Source: Chaetomium olivaceum (lineage: Eukaryota > Ascomycota > Sordariomycetes > Sordariales > Chaetomiaceae). Taken from it: a DNA stretch of 64,000 nt. The notes under the pieces were generated by a model that saw only the letters and a program-made list of their open reading frames with translations, ran no database searches and had not been told where the DNA came from. This document shows, one piece after another, positions 13,022 to 25,538 of the stretch. The translations under genes were made by a program, and so were the position numbers. The number at the start of each line of letters is the position of its first letter. Positions within the stretch are counted from its first letter, which is position 1. The stretch lies in NCBI GenBank assembly GCA_039881045.1, contig JAYWVB010000008.1, forward strand, positions 992,001 through 1,056,000. Direction: 5' to 3'.

Positions 13022-14986
13022 ATGGCGAAAGAAGCGGTGGAGAGTTTGCTCGAGCAACTCCGTGTCACGGTCCAGGACTTGGGGTGAGCTCAACCCATTC
13101 GGAGAGGTTGTTGTATTCAAAATTCCTGGCGTGAGACTTACAGTCTTTCCAGTTTAGTAGATATTCCGGAATATGCGTGGCCGCTCGTCTGGACAGGCCT
13201 GGGCGCCCTCGCCCTGCTCTATCTTGCCCTGCGCGAGAACGACCAGCCGATCCGGTACAACGTCCCGTCACCCAAGAGGCCCGAAAAGGTCGAAATACTT
13301 GACGAGCCTGCTATCAAGGTACGCCATCCTCGAGCCTAGGGATTGCTGGTCACCATGACACAGCTGATCATGTTGAATCCAGGTCTCCGGCTCCACCGCC
13401 GTTCAGTGCTATGCCCCTGCTACCGGACAGTTTCTCGGCCTCGTGAACCCCTCGACAACAAATGCCATCGACCGAGCCGTCGAGCAGGCACAGGCCGCTC
13501 AGACCAAGTGGGCTACCATCTCGTTCCGTGAACGCCGCGCCGTTCTGCGTTCCATACTCCAGTATGTCCTCGACAACCAAGACGAGATCTGCCGCGTGGC
13601 CTGCCTCGACAGCGGCAAGACCATGGTGGATGCAGAGCTGGAGAGATTCTCGTGACGCTCGAGAAGCTCAAGTGGACCATTCAGCACGGTGAAAAGGCCC
13701 TGCGCCCTTCGCGCCGGCCGACGAACTTGCTCATGGCATACAAGCGCAACACCGTGCGCTACGAGCCCTTGGGTGTGGTGGCCGCCCTCGTCAGCTGGAA
13801 CTACCCCTTCCACAACTTTATCGGCCCGGTTATCAGCGCGCTGTTTTCAGGGAATGGCATTGTGGTCAAGGTCTCAGAACAGACAGCATGGAGCTCGTCA
13901 TTCTTCACCAACATCGCCCGCGGTGCGCTCATCGCTCACGGCCACGACCCGGCCCTCGTCCAGACCATCGTCTGCTGGCCGCAGACAGCAAACCACATCA
14001 CCTCCCACCCGGGCATCTCCCACATCACCTTCATCGGCTCCCGCCCCATCTGCCACAAGGTCGCCGCCTCCGCCGCCAAGTCCCTGATCCCCGTCGTCGC
14101 CGAACTCGGCGGCAAAGACGCCTGCATCGTCCTCGACAGCGTCAGCAAGCGCGACCTCCCGCGCGTCATCGAGATCCTCATGCGCGGCTCCTTCCAGGCC
14201 TCGGGCCAGAACTGCATCGGCATCGAGCGCATCGTCGCGGCCCCGGCCATCTACGACCGCCTCGTCTCCATCCTCGAGCCCCGCGTGCGCGCCGTCCGCC
14301 TGGGCCCCACCGCCGACATGGGCGCCATGATCTCCGACGCCTCCTTCGCCCGCCTCGAAACCTTGATCGCCGACGCCGTCCAGCACGGCGCGCGCCTCCT
14401 CGCCGGTGGCAAGCGCTTCATCCACCCGGACCACCCCAAGGGCCACTACTTCGCCCCCACCCTCCTCGTCGACGTCACCCCGGACATGGCCATCGCCAAC
14501 GAAGAATGCTTTGCCCCGGTCATGGTCCTCATGCGCGCGCCCACCCGCTCAGCCGAATCCCTCCTCGCCGTCGCCAACGCGCCGCACTTCGGGCTGGGCA
14601 GCTCCGTCTTCGGCGCCGACTCGGACCCGCGCATCCCCCTGATCGTGCGCGGCATCAAGGCCGGCATGATCGCCGTCAACGACTTTGGCGCCACCTACGC
14701 CGTGCAGCTGCCCTTCGGCGGCGTTTCCGGGTCCGGGTACGGGCGCTTCGCCGGCGCCGAGGGCTTGCAGGGGCTGTGTAATGTGAAAGCGGTGTGCGAG
14801 GACCGGTTCGCGTGGCTGGGCGTGCGCACGGCCCTCCCGCCGGCCCTGTGCTACCCCGTCACAGACCAGGAGCGGAGCTGGCGGTTTGCGAGCGGGATGG
14901 TGGAGGTGGGGTATGGGAGGGGGCTGTGGAGGAAGGTTGGGGGGTGTTGGGGATTGCGAGGAATAGTTAGTTGGTTGGTTAATTAG
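13022..14986 (+). CDS. MSC7: Membrane-anchored aldehyde dehydrogenase of the Msc7 family, one frameshift
   Basis: This is an NAD(P)-dependent aldehyde dehydrogenase superfamily member of the yeast Msc7 type, whose substrate is not established. Exons are 13022-13083, 13153-13318 and 13383-14986. Residues about 29-47 (WPLVWTGLGALALLYLAL) form one membrane anchor, a hallmark of this subgroup. The catalytic domain shows the cofactor-region segment VSWNYPFHN, the general-base motif ELGGKD, the nucleophile in GQNCIG (Cys codon 14213-14215) and PFGGVSGSGYGR near the end. The frame breaks at about 13640: the run ggagagatt lacks one G, and restoring frame gives the family-typical GEILVTLEKLKW. The rest is uninterrupted. 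The last ~35 residues beyond the dehydrogenase core are Gly/Trp-rich and less certain. Membrane localisation is inferred. Confidence 0.93.
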
Positions 14987-16221
14987 GGGTTGTGGGGTTG
15001 TTAATGGGGGGGCAGATGGGGGGGGGGGGGGGGGGGGAGGGAGGGTGCAAAAGGGGGTGGGTTGTGGTGTTGTATGATGGCTAGACGACTACATATGTAC
15101 AAGTAGGGGGGAGAAGGTCCGGGAGGGCAATACCCACGCACGCCGGCAGGCTGATAACATCTAATACTATAATGAATTGAAACAACTCCCACGTTCTCCC
15201 TATTTCTTGGTGTAGCTACCAGCAAGACAGCCTCTCTGTCTCTCATTAACAAGAGATCCGTATACTACATACAACTCACAGTTGGTAAAATTCAGCGTCC
15301 CCTCTCACAACCCTCCCTCCCACAACCCTCACACAGCTCTCCCACAACCCTCCCACAACCCTCCCACAACCCCCCCCATCCCTCTCCCATATATCACCCT
15401 CGCAGTTACCATCACAGCACAACACTCAGAACATTGATCCATTTACACATGTACATAACCAAGCCACTAACCGTGATTCCTATACTTCAACCCCATACAT
15501 AACATATATCCCCCCATCTCCTATCCCCCATCTCATCCCCCCCATCCCCCCCCACCCAATCACACACACTCTCTCTCACCCCATACGTACGTAGTAAAAG
15601 AAGGGTATCCCGATCATCTACTCAGGCCCGTTGGCCGCCCATCTAGGTATCCTCCCGCAACCCAACCCAACCCCTCTCCCCACCCCCCTATCCCAGAAAA
15701 GAAGGAAAAAGAAAAAAAATGAGACGAACTCCCCCGAATGTGATGTATGTACGTGAGGAAAGCGCCCCCCCCCCGCCCGACCCCTTAACGTCGTCCGTTC
15801 CCTCCAAAGATCCTTCAGCCTGAATAAATCATCACGCGTCCCCACCAGAAGGGAAAAGAGCGTGACGGCTGGGGGGGTAGGGTGGGGTGAGTACCGGCCC
15901 AGCTATATGTATGTAGAAAGACAAAACGCCCCCCAAAATCCGTATGCCAGCTGTCGTGTGTATAGCCCGCCCTCTTTGGTTCATTTCCATCATCAAGCGC
16001 CATCTACCCTCAACCCTCAAATAGATCTGGAACACGCCAAATCTTGGCGATACGAGCAGAGAGCGATTCAACCCGAATAGGGGATACACGCACACTTCAG
16101 TCACGAAGCAAACTCAACCGTATAGTCACAACTCGATAATACCAAGGCAAACACCCCTGCCGACGATTCATTCGAGTGGCTGTTCGGCTCGGCAACAAAC
16201 CTCATGCCCTCATGCCCTTCC
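14987..16221. other. Convergent 3' spacer with poly-G and C-rich tandem runs
   Basis: This spacer lies between two convergent genes and holds no supportable gene. It contains an unbroken G run at about 15019-15037, CCCTCCCACAA-type tandem repeats (about 15297-15377), C-rich blocks near 15535-15560 and 15660-15690, and a C run near 15767. These are 3' flanks and likely transcription end regions. Confidence 0.6.
15297..15377. repeat. Tandem CCCTCCCACAA-type repeat
   Basis: A degenerate tandem array of an 11-13 bp unit built from ccctcccacaa lies in the convergent intergenic region. No coding role is visible. Confidence 0.7.
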
Positions 16222-18837
16222 TTACAAGCTCATAGTCAACCACTCCCATTCCTGGGGACCCGCCCTCTGACTGCCCGGCCCAGCCAGCGGTCGCTGCGGC
16301 TGCATGGTGGCGCTGCCAAAGCCGCCGGCAGACAAACTCAGACTGCTCGAGCTGGGCTGCATGGCAGTAAGGGTGCTGCTCGAGCCCATGGTCCTGGATA
16401 AGGCGGCGGCCTCGTTGGAGCTCGTCGAACTCTCCGGGCTGTCAATGTCCATGCTGGTGAGCGACGTTTGCTCCATGGCCATGATACTCTTGCTATAGCG
16501 GCGTTGGCGCTTCGAGGAAGAGGCGGCGGGGGCTGTGGTGCGCGGGAGCGCGGCGGCGCCTGGACCGGGGATGGCCTTTGCTGGTGCCGCAGCAATAGGG
16601 ACAACGCCCTTCCCGCCGACTGCGCCGTTGGTCGAACCAGCGCCGTTGTGATAGCTCGTGGGTGTGTTTCCCGATGAGTTATTACCTGAGGCGGCACCAC
16701 TGGCGGGACTCTCGCTGTCGTTGACGCTGTTGGCCCTATTCTGAGCTGCGGGGGGCGTGCTTGCCTGCACGGGAGGAGGGTTGGCTGCCGAGGAGACAGA
16801 TAACGTAGAACCGCGTTTGGTTATGCCCCCTGAGGAGCCGGCATTCTTTCTAGTTCGGGTACTTGAACCGCCAACAGGGAGACTCGAACCGGAACCGCGG
16901 TTTCGCTTCTTGATGACATCGGTTTTCAAGCTCAGGGGCCGGACCACACCGTGAAGTTTGAGGAACAAGCCACAAGCGTTACACAGGGGTTGGCCCTCGG
17001 GGTTCCGGCGCCAGAGCGGAGTCGTCTGCGTGAAGCAGTTTGTACATGTCGTGGGTGTATTGGCGTTGGCGTTGGAATTGGAACTGCTCTCGGCCTGGCT
17101 GCTTCCAGCGGTTTGGAGGTTGGTCGTCGACCCATGTCTCGATGTCGGAGGAGGGGACGAAGGACGGCTAGTACTGGTAGAGGAGAAAGCCGAAGCCTGG
17201 TTGGCCTCGGCCGGTGGCGAGTTTGGCGTGGACCGCGCCAGCCTATCGAACGGGTTTGCTCGATTGGCCAATTTCGGTGTCGAAGCCGTCCGCGGTACTT
17301 TACCGGTGCGCCCATCTGTGATACCAAAAGACTGGGAATGCGATCGGTTCAACCCCGATCCTTCCCAGTCGCCACTCGAGTCGACGTAGTCGGTCGTCGT
17401 ACCACCTATTGTCACCTGCTTCCGAGTAGGCCCGGCCGGATACCTAGCCGCCTGCATACTGAAATTGCCGGGGAGGGAGGGGGTCCCATTGAAGCGACGA
17501 GCTGTCAAACCCGCTGTCTTCCATGCCCTGGGGCGAAAGGTCCTGAGGTATGGGGATATTGCGGTCAGCAAACGCACCTCCCTCCTCATCGTCCGAATCG
17601 GCGCCAAACGAAAACATGCTGTCTTGGCCTAGGCCGACGGCAGGGGATCGAGTAGGAAGGTCCTGTTGGAAGACGCGCGTTGGGTCAACGTGGCCGCCAA
17701 AGGAGGTCGGTGCGCTGAATGTGGAAGTTGGTTCGGAGCCGGTGGAAGCAGGAGGGAACATCAAGTTGCCATTGGCGCCGTATGGAAATTGCTGGCCCAA
17801 TGCGTTGCCCATCCCTGGATGAACAGCTCTGTACGGCTGCTGCTGCTGCTGCTGCTGCTGGCGCAGATGGCGTACATCCATCTGCCCGAAATAAAAGCCA
17901 TCGCCCTCACCTAGGGGATGCGGAGTAGAAACAGTGGACTGGAAAGCCGATCCAGGAGGGGAATAGAAGTCGGCGGCCAAGGAGGCGGAAGGTATCGAAG
18001 AGCCACCGTAGAGGCTGGCGAACGGGTCATTAGCCACCATTGGCGACGTAGCGGGTGAAAAGGAGAAGTTCTGCTGGAATGGACCGGCCGAAGTTATGCT
18101 GAGGTCGTTCAAGCGGAAGGTGTCAAGCGGGAAGGGGACTCCCGTGTGATTGGGCGGCTGTGCCATGGAAGCGGGCTGGTGTAAGTGGTCGAGCGAGTAC
18201 TCGTTCAATTCGGCGTCGGCGTCAAGTCCATTTGTCGTGAGGCCGCTGTTGACAGCAGGGACGTGTGGGGAGAAGTTGGCCGGACGCTTCCGGGTCTGTT
18301 GAAGGCAAGCAATATCAGATGGCCATCACAAATGGGAAAGACGTCATCGAAATAAGAGGCGGGGGAAAAGCAAAGGGTCTCTCGTCCCAGAGCCGGGGTT
18401 TACAAAACAAGGGGCGTAAACTCACACGTTGGCCGGTCTCGTCGATGCTAGTCTTGCGCGGATGGCGAGGGAGATAGCCAAACTCGTCCTGGACTCTCTG
18501 GTGGGCGGCGACGGGGACGGACTGGGGCGCCAGATACTGGGACGACGACTCCTTGCGAGACTTGGTGATGGGAATGGCGGTCGCCGTGGGATGGGCCGAC
18601 CTATCCTCGGTCTGGCGCATGGTTTCCGGGGTCGGTGTCAGGGCAAGGCCGGCTGGCGTTCCGACGTTGTCGTTGTGGATGAAGTCGTCTAGGTTCATTG
18701 GGTCCGGTGGCAGCGGGGCATGCTCGGACGACTTGCGCAATTGCGCAATCCCGCTGGGGGCATTCGCTGATGCGCCTGGAGCACGGCTGTTTCTTCGTCG
18801 GCCCACAACGTCAGTACTCCTTCTCTCTCTCTCTCTG

Positions 18838-18868
<31 letters not shown>

Positions 18869-19532
18869 GTGTCTGTCTCTCTCTCTCTCCCTCTCTCTCC
18901 CTCTCTTTTCCTCCCTTTTCCTCTCTTCCTCTCTTCCTCTCTTTCCGCCACTGTCGAACCTCCAAAACAGTACACTGGTAGAAAACCGCGGTAAGACGGC
19001 AAAAAAACAAAAACAACGTACTTTATCGCATTGGCTGCCTTTGTCCTCTGCAGCTTGAGATGCATCATTCGCCAGGTCAGGTTCTCCATACGCTCCTGGG
19101 CGGGAAGAAGCTGCTTCGTCCTAGCGTAAAACTTCCAGATCTCGGTGGCCAGCGGGTCCTGCCTTTGCATCTCGTCCAGGTTCTGGGCCTCGCGGCTGCT
19201 GCACTCTGGTGAAACGGCTGGAAGGCGGCGGAGCGCAGCAAGTCCGGGTGGGCAGCAGCGCCTTGAGTCAGGGGTAGGTCTAGACGAGACTCGCGGGGTC
19301 CCGATCGCTGGCCGCTTGGCCCTGTCGTCATTACTCTTGGTGTCCCGGTTGTCGATGATGGCGCGGCGGCCAACCTGCGATCATGGTCGAATCGGTCAGG
19401 TCTCCGGTGCAGGTTCCCGGCCGGGGGGTCACCAGGCCTCCGTGGAAAGCGAAAGTCGTGCTCAGTCATTGTGGGATGCATCGAAACCAGCGGGCTCGAC
19501 GCGGCAAAGGGGTCTGTCGCTGTCGCTGCCAT
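16222..19532 (-). CDS. nit-2: GATA-type nitrogen catabolite regulator NIT2/AREA, with frameshifts
   Basis: This is the global activator of genes for secondary nitrogen sources, binding HGATAR sites through one zinc finger. Exon A is 19022-19532, exon B 18426-18816 and exon C 16222-18295, with introns of 205 and 130 bp. Exon A contains the conserved N-terminal DUF1752 segment (DPLATEIWKF..MENLTWRMM). Exon B has APSGIAQLRKSSE and PMNLDDFIHNDNVGTP. Exon C has RKRPANFSPHVPAVN, a polyglutamine run, and the finger CTNCFTQTTPLWRR..LCNACGLFLKLHG (about 16968-17052) followed by basic KKRNR. The extreme C-terminus EWEWLTMSL matches the NmrA-binding tail. The frame shifts at about 19185-19215, and again in a run of five G (17479-17483), where removing one base gives DPSLPGNFS. 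Start 19532 is the first Met of the open frame and is less certain. Confidence 0.96.
17829..17866 (-). repeat. CTG/CAG tract (polyglutamine in NIT2)
   Basis: CTG repeats on the plus strand encode about eight consecutive glutamines within the activation region of the GATA factor. Confidence 0.85.
18821..18955 (+). repeat. CT-rich microsatellite inside nit-2 intron 1
   Basis: An imperfect (CT)n/(CTGT)n/(CCTCTT)n tract fills most of the 205 bp first intron of the GATA factor gene and runs to within a few bases of the acceptor. On the transcript this is a GA-rich purine stretch where a pyrimidine tract would be expected. Confidence 0.85.
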
Positions 19533-20265
19533 TGCGTTGCAACAGGTGAGACCCGGGTCAAGATTTGGGGAGTTGGGACGGGGACGGGCGGGAAGGAAAA
19601 GAAGACGGGTACCGGCGAGTGCAAAGGAGGGTTGGCTCCGTTGCTCTCTCTTCGGCTTTGCTGGGCCCTTCCCCACGCCCGAGTGCAGCACAGGCCCGGG
19701 CTCAGGTTGTGGTGCAGTGCGAGCGGGCGGGCGGGCAAGTTCGTTCCCAGGTGAGCCAGGTTCCAGGTTATGCTAGATAGGTGGAAGGGAACAGCCCGAG
19801 GCTTGTGCGGGTCTGGGCCACCCTAAAAGCAGCAACCCAGTGTGCCACTCCAAGTCTGCAATTGCGCCGTCAAAACACACAGTGTGTGCAAGTGTGCAGT
19901 CCAGGGTGTCTTGGGTGTGCAGTGTGTGCAATTGTGTTCAGTCACCCATGTGTGGGACTTGCGGCGAACTTGGACCTTGGCAAGGTGTTGAAACCTGAAA
20001 AGAGGAAACGATGCAAAGAAGTGGAAAAGGCTTATTTCTGCTTTTACGTTTTCCCTCAAAAAAGGCCCGGGGGTTTGGGGGGGAGGGCAGGAGGGATGAG
20101 GTGGAAGGAAAGGGCCGGCCGGCAAAGTGATGACGGGAGGTGACCTTCTAGGAAAGAGTGCAAGTGCAAGTGCACTGGAAGTGGGCTCCGCTCCCTCACA
20201 GCGGGCGGCTCACGGGCTAGTGGAGTACAGAACCTGAGGTGAGAAACAGAAGATGTGGCCCCCTG

Positions 20266-20312
20266 CCCACTGCCCACTGCCCGCTGCCCGCTGCCCGCTG
20301 CCCGCCGCCACC
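20266..20312. repeat. Tandem CACTGCC/CGCTGCC array
   Basis: About six consecutive 7 bp units (cactgcc or cgctgcc) lie in the region upstream of nit-2. No function is visible. Confidence 0.75.
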
Positions 20313-22835
20313 GCTGGGCATGGGGCTTCAATGCAACACGACCCCGCCAAGCCTCGTGGGAAGCCCCGAAAGTTGACGATGGAAGTGGGGAGCAAAGACG
20401 GGAGGAAAAAAGGAAGAAAAAGAGAAACTTGCTATAAGGGAAACAAAACCTCAGGATGGGTCAGCCACGCCCGAAGGAGGCAATAATCATACTGCGTACC
20501 TAAGGTATGTTGAGCTGTCCTGCCCACGTTGAGAAGTTACCTCGACACTCTCGGCTCAAACTATCACTTGCACCAATATTTGTTCAAATTTGTTCAATGG
20601 TCCCAGTCCCAGCTTGCTCAGGTTTGTCGCAGGCTCACGTCGCACCGCAACCCGCTCGGGAGCACGCCGACAAGCCCCACTACCATTCCTCCCCACCATC
20701 CACAGGCAATTATCCAAACAGTCCCCCGCTACACAGTACGCTTCTGATGCCACTGCTGACGGGGAGAGGCGCAATCTATGTACTGTAATGTACTAACCAT
20801 TCTCGTATACGCTGACTCTAAAAAACATGCCATGGCGGCGGCCAAACCTTTGACAGCATGAAAGCCAAAATGGGCCGTTCCTGTCTGTGGAAAACTTGGG
20901 TCGACCGGGGGTCTAGGTAACACGAAATACTTCCAGGTTGTCAAAAAGTAAGCCGAAGTCACCAGTACTTGCCCCACCGGTGAGCCCGTGAAAGCAGGCA
21001 GGGCGGGATGTGGGAATCCTTGGCGTGGAATGTCCCCGCGTGTCGCACAGTTGCATGCTCATGCTCATGCTCGCGATGCGGCGTCAACTGCTGCCATTAG
21101 ACTCGGATGCTCCGAGTGCTGCTTTGTGGACATGGGCCAGAAAACGGGGGGAAGGGCACGGGATTTATGAAGCTAGTCCGTCGATGGCTTGACAGCTACA
21201 CAGCAAGTTCCATGTTATTGCCGACCTCCCCTTCTAGATGCAGCATGTGCTGACAATGGGGAGAGGAAATAGCCGTGGACAGCAGGTCTCCCGCGCGGGG
21301 GGGCGCCGGGTAGCGTACCAGCTTGGACCAAGGCCCGGCAACAGATCACCCCCCTCGGGGACGCTGCATCGACAGATCAAGCCATAAATCTTTGGGTGGC
21401 CCCCCAGCCTCGCGGATGGGGGTTGCAGGCCACCCGGCCAGCTGAGTCGCCATCCCGCGTGTACTTGGTATGTAGGTATGTATGTATGAACATTGAACTA
21501 CGACGAGCAACGCAACGCAACGCAACGACACAGTGTCTGTCAAGGTTAACAAACTCAGACCCGCTAGCCCGAATCCGATTCTTGTTCGGCAATATCGGTT
21601 CGGGGCGGATGCCGAGATCCTATCAGCGGCGTTATGTTCCCTCGCTTCCGTCGCTGCTAACATGTGGTGTTGTCCCACCGCAGCGACATGTTCCGTCACC
21701 CTCTCAACCCGCTCGCCGCTGAAGCTGTCACCCCACCCCCCGAGGCGGGACGGCGTGCGCCATGGGTCTCGACCGTCTGTGGGGTGCAGGTCGCTGCTCG
21801 TACGGGGGTTCCGGCGGTTCTAGAAAAGGGGGACAAAAGGGGAACAGTTCAAAACCGTACGTAGTATCCGTATGGATGTGAATTGGTGAGCGGGACACAA
21901 TTTCAAACTTAGAGGCGTTCAGCACATGAGTGGGGAGGGGGAGGATGAGGAGGGGTACTCAGTACATGGAGACCAGGGACCTTAAAGCGCTTGCATGCGA
22001 CCCCCACTCCGCAATCAATCAATCAATTCAATGGAACTGCAGTCAGTCAGTCAGTCACCCGCTGGTAGCCTTTGCATTCCGAATTGGACGGCCCATGGCG
22101 AGGGAAAGGCGACCGCTCGGTTTTGCTTTCGTTCCGTCTTCTCACTTCTCACCGCGTGGGAATAAAGACAAACAATGGGAACTGAGGTGGTGAACAAAAC
22201 AAGCTGGAAGGCTCCACAAAGTACACTCCCTACGAAATACACTAAGTGCACGTCCCTACACAGGTTGCCCCACTTAGACCCTTAAACTATCCTACCGAAC
22301 CTAAGGTACGAGATGACGATGGGTCCGGGAAGTCGCATCCAGCAACGGCCGCTTTCCCATCTCCAAGGCTCCAAAAAACACACTCAAAAAGTGGATGGAT
22401 GGATCCGCCCGAGGCAAAGACTTGGCAAAATCACCGTTGCGGGCAGGGCAGCTTCCATTTCAGCACCCCCCCCCCCCCATCCATCTCAACCTGAGGGCGC
22501 CTTTCCATGATGCGGCTGCCGTGACCAATTTCCGACGCCGTCGCTGCTTCAGGCCCGGCTTCACTCAGAAACAACCTAAAAGACAACGGGGGAACTGGGG
22601 GAACTGGCCGACGCCCCAGCCTCTCCACCCGCGAATCTCGAATTTAGCCTTTTGCAAAGAACCCGCATCGGTAGGAACCGGAACAGAAGCTTCGCTTGCA
22701 GCCTCCTAAACCCTCTCTTCCGACATGGTGCAGTTGCCGTCTCTCCACAAAAGGATCCCTTTCAATCTTCGCCCGTCCCGGAATCGGCCCGTGAAGTGGC
22801 TCTCGCGTCGTTGGCGCCCGTCTCACGCTCGCGCC

Positions 22836-22866
22836 GTTGTCAATCGTTGTCAATCGTTGTCAATGG
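22836..22866. repeat. Three tandem copies of a 10 bp unit
   Basis: The unit gttgtcaatc is repeated three times head to tail, the last copy ending gttgtcaatg. Confidence 0.8.
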
Positions 22867-23209
22867 CTCGTCCATCCGATTTCGCTGGCTATTTTCCGCT
22901 CTTGTCGCGCGCCCAGGGGGACCTCTCTTATCAGACCTCGGAAGTGGGGTCACTATTCAGTCCCCTGCCGTCTGGGCAGTCGGGTGCTTGGCTTTCTCGA
23001 TAAGACCATCAGAGGTACGAAGTCCCACCGTCCCATCGCCCTGGGAACGCTTTCCGACGGCGGTATTCGTAACATGCCTGCGGATTTCGGACGGGCCCGT
23101 CTTTCCCTCTCAAGTTCCTTCCATGGAAGTTAACGTACCCCCACATCAACGAATCCAAGTCGCCGGCCTTGATCCCGGTCTGCTGTGGATGAAATCAAGA
23201 AAAGCACAT

Positions 23210-23248
23210 CGCAGTGACGCAGCGACGAAGTGACGCAGTGACGCAGTC
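23210..23248. repeat. Short array of GTGACGCA-type units
   Basis: Imperfect direct repeats of gtgacgca/gcgacgaa lie in a non-coding spacer. Several copies contain TGACG, the half-site type bound by bZIP factors, but occupancy is only speculation. Confidence 0.6.
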
Positions 23249-25538
23249 AGTCCCTTCGGCTGCGCTCGGTCGTTGCCGCGGAGGATCCGTGCTGTTCAAC
23301 CCCCTCTGTCGGCTTCGTCGAGCATTCGTGCCGGGAGGCTGATCTCCGAAAACATGCCCCAATAAGGGTCCCTACCGGTCGTGGGGGCTGAACCACTGCG
23401 ACGGTGCGTGGGGGTGATTGGTGATTGCCCCGACTCACCGATATCAATCGATTGTTTTGCCTGATGACTGTCGTTAATCGGCCCCGCACACTGTTTTGAC
23501 CCTAACCCTGGTAGTGGCTCTCTGTCAGAAACGACTGACCTGACTTGCAGATGGACAGGGGAAACGAGTGGATGGATGGATGACAAAGGAAGAGGAAGGT
23601 GAAGTCACCTCGTTCAAGAGCCTCGAGCGCTCACAAGAGCCGCCACTTCCGGTGCGAAGAAAGAGGCAATATGCCGGGACAAGGCCACCCTATATACCTC
23701 GTCCAGAGCCGACCAACCCCCGTCCCTTATCATCCGAGTCGTCATGGCTATCACATTGTCCATTCAGCGTTCAAGGCTCCATGAGATCAGATTCGCAATC
23801 TCTGACATGGGAAAGCCCATACATCTCCGTGGCCAGCACACACAATCCCTATCTAACCTCTTGATCCAGCCCCTGTTCTTGCTTGACCTATCCCGGCCTT
23901 TCCCTTCCCACATATCACCTACGCCCTGATCAGAGATCTTCTCTAGTTATGTCAGAAGGAAAGTTCCCGGAACATCTCCCCGCTCGTCCCCCCATGTTTT
24001 CCAGATGGAGGCTGCTGGTCTTGGAGGTCTGGTTCGGACCTAGCATGAGGACCTCTACTCTGGGCAGGACGTTTGTCTGCCACGGTTGGTTTCAGTGGCG
24101 TTAGATTCGTGTCCAACATATCTCGCATGCCAATTTCAAGTACAGGATACCCGAGATTCTGTAATTATTCACGCCATACTTCCACATCATGCAAGTGCTA
24201 GTCCAGGTCCATAGATATTCGTGTTTCTCCTTTCGATCCATAAACATCGAGCTTGACCTCAACTCGGAAGGGCTTGCTGGAAACTGTCTTAACACGGGAG
24301 GACTCACTGGAAACCGTCTAACGCATGTTGGTTAGGTATGCGACATGGTTTCTGTAACCATTGGGAGCTATTTCTCTGAAAATGAATTCACACATATTAG
24401 TAAAACTCACTCGGGCTCGGTGCCGCATGGCACACCCCTTCGATAAATGTACCGCCTAATATTCTATTAGACTAACTTATAAGTTTCAATTGTCTTCAGA
24501 TAATCATAACCTGGCTTGTGTATGTAGGGCCTTTTCTATTGTATGCGTCATACACTGATGGTGCGCGGCGTCGAACACGGCGTGAGCAGAGACTCTCTAG
24601 TCGACAAGAGAAGAAGCCGACTTGTAAGTTTGAGTGCTGGCAAGAAGATGCGACATAGCTAATAGTTTATCACGGCATGTTTTGTATATACCACTGAACC
24701 CATGCGTGATTCAAAGACATTGCATATGAAGGAAAGTGAGATCTGCAGAGGGCGGTCTATAACAACAGCGATATGGCCGGATAGTAAATAACAGGCACTC
24801 GTCTACAGCCTTACCCGTCTAGGACTCAATGTACATTACTTGTAGATATGTACGACCATGCTACATGTCGTCTTCCACCGGGCGGTAGTACCTCTTGGAC
24901 AGGGCGGTGGGCAGTGACTTTGGAAGACCGCCCCCTGGCCTCCAACAAACCGTAACAAACACCATAACCCAAAGTGAGGTTCGACCTCGGTGCTAACATA
25001 GCGAGGTTTGTCCTATTATCTGAGCGGCTTAGAGCTCCGTGAAAGACATACCTTCGGGTTCAGGCTTGGCTCAGCAATCAGGACGGTGTCACTCGAGCCT
25101 TGCGCAGGAGCGGCATACTTTCTCGCCTCCCTTAGGCCGTCCGTAAATGGCAATGATTATAAGGCGAGTTAACCAGCACTGGGAACATGTCGTTCAGAAT
25201 GATATCCATCCCGGTTATATTTCAGACTCCAGCTCCCTACTGTCTGTCTCCGTTACTGTCACCACTGCCTTCTCCAAGCAAACCCAAAACGCCAGTTCAT
25301 CGTCCACTACCCTAAGGACCCTTCATAAAAAATCATCAATATCCATAGGTAACAACGAGTGTTCGTTAACCCAACTTTCCACTCCCATTCAAGCCAGACG
25401 TGGCGGTTGTCAAAACCCAAACCCCCCTCACCCACACCCGCTTGCAACCCCTGAATCGCACCAAACAAACCCACCACCACAACCACCACAACCACCACCA
25501 CCATCACAACAACAACAAACACCCACCACCAACTCAGC

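Larger units (their letters stand above)
19533..25538. other. 6 kb spacer, including the nit-2 upstream region
   Basis: No convincing gene was found on either strand. Open frames such as 22652-23233 (plus) lack domains, show no linked exons and overlap low-complexity DNA. The nit-2 side should hold its promoter and a long leader; an agatag match to HGATAR lies near 19772, but one site is weak evidence. Short tandem arrays occur at 20266-20312, 21055-21072, 22836-22866 and 23210-23248. Part of 24100-25100 appears richer in A/T than its surroundings and could be an eroded repeat, although no transposase or reverse-transcriptase motif is visible. Confidence 0.5.

Noticed and set aside
13888..14781. 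Long Arg/Pro/His-rich frame inside the Msc7 gene
   Set aside because: It is an out-of-frame shadow of the G+C-rich dehydrogenase coding sequence.
22652..23233. 193-codon plus-strand open frame
   Set aside because: No domain, no linked exons, and it spans the tandem repeat at 22836-22866; the composition looks like chance.
24100..25100. Possible RIP-mutated transposon relic
   Set aside because: It appears somewhat richer in A/T, but no terminal repeats or transposase-like residues were seen; a dinucleotide RIP index would be needed.
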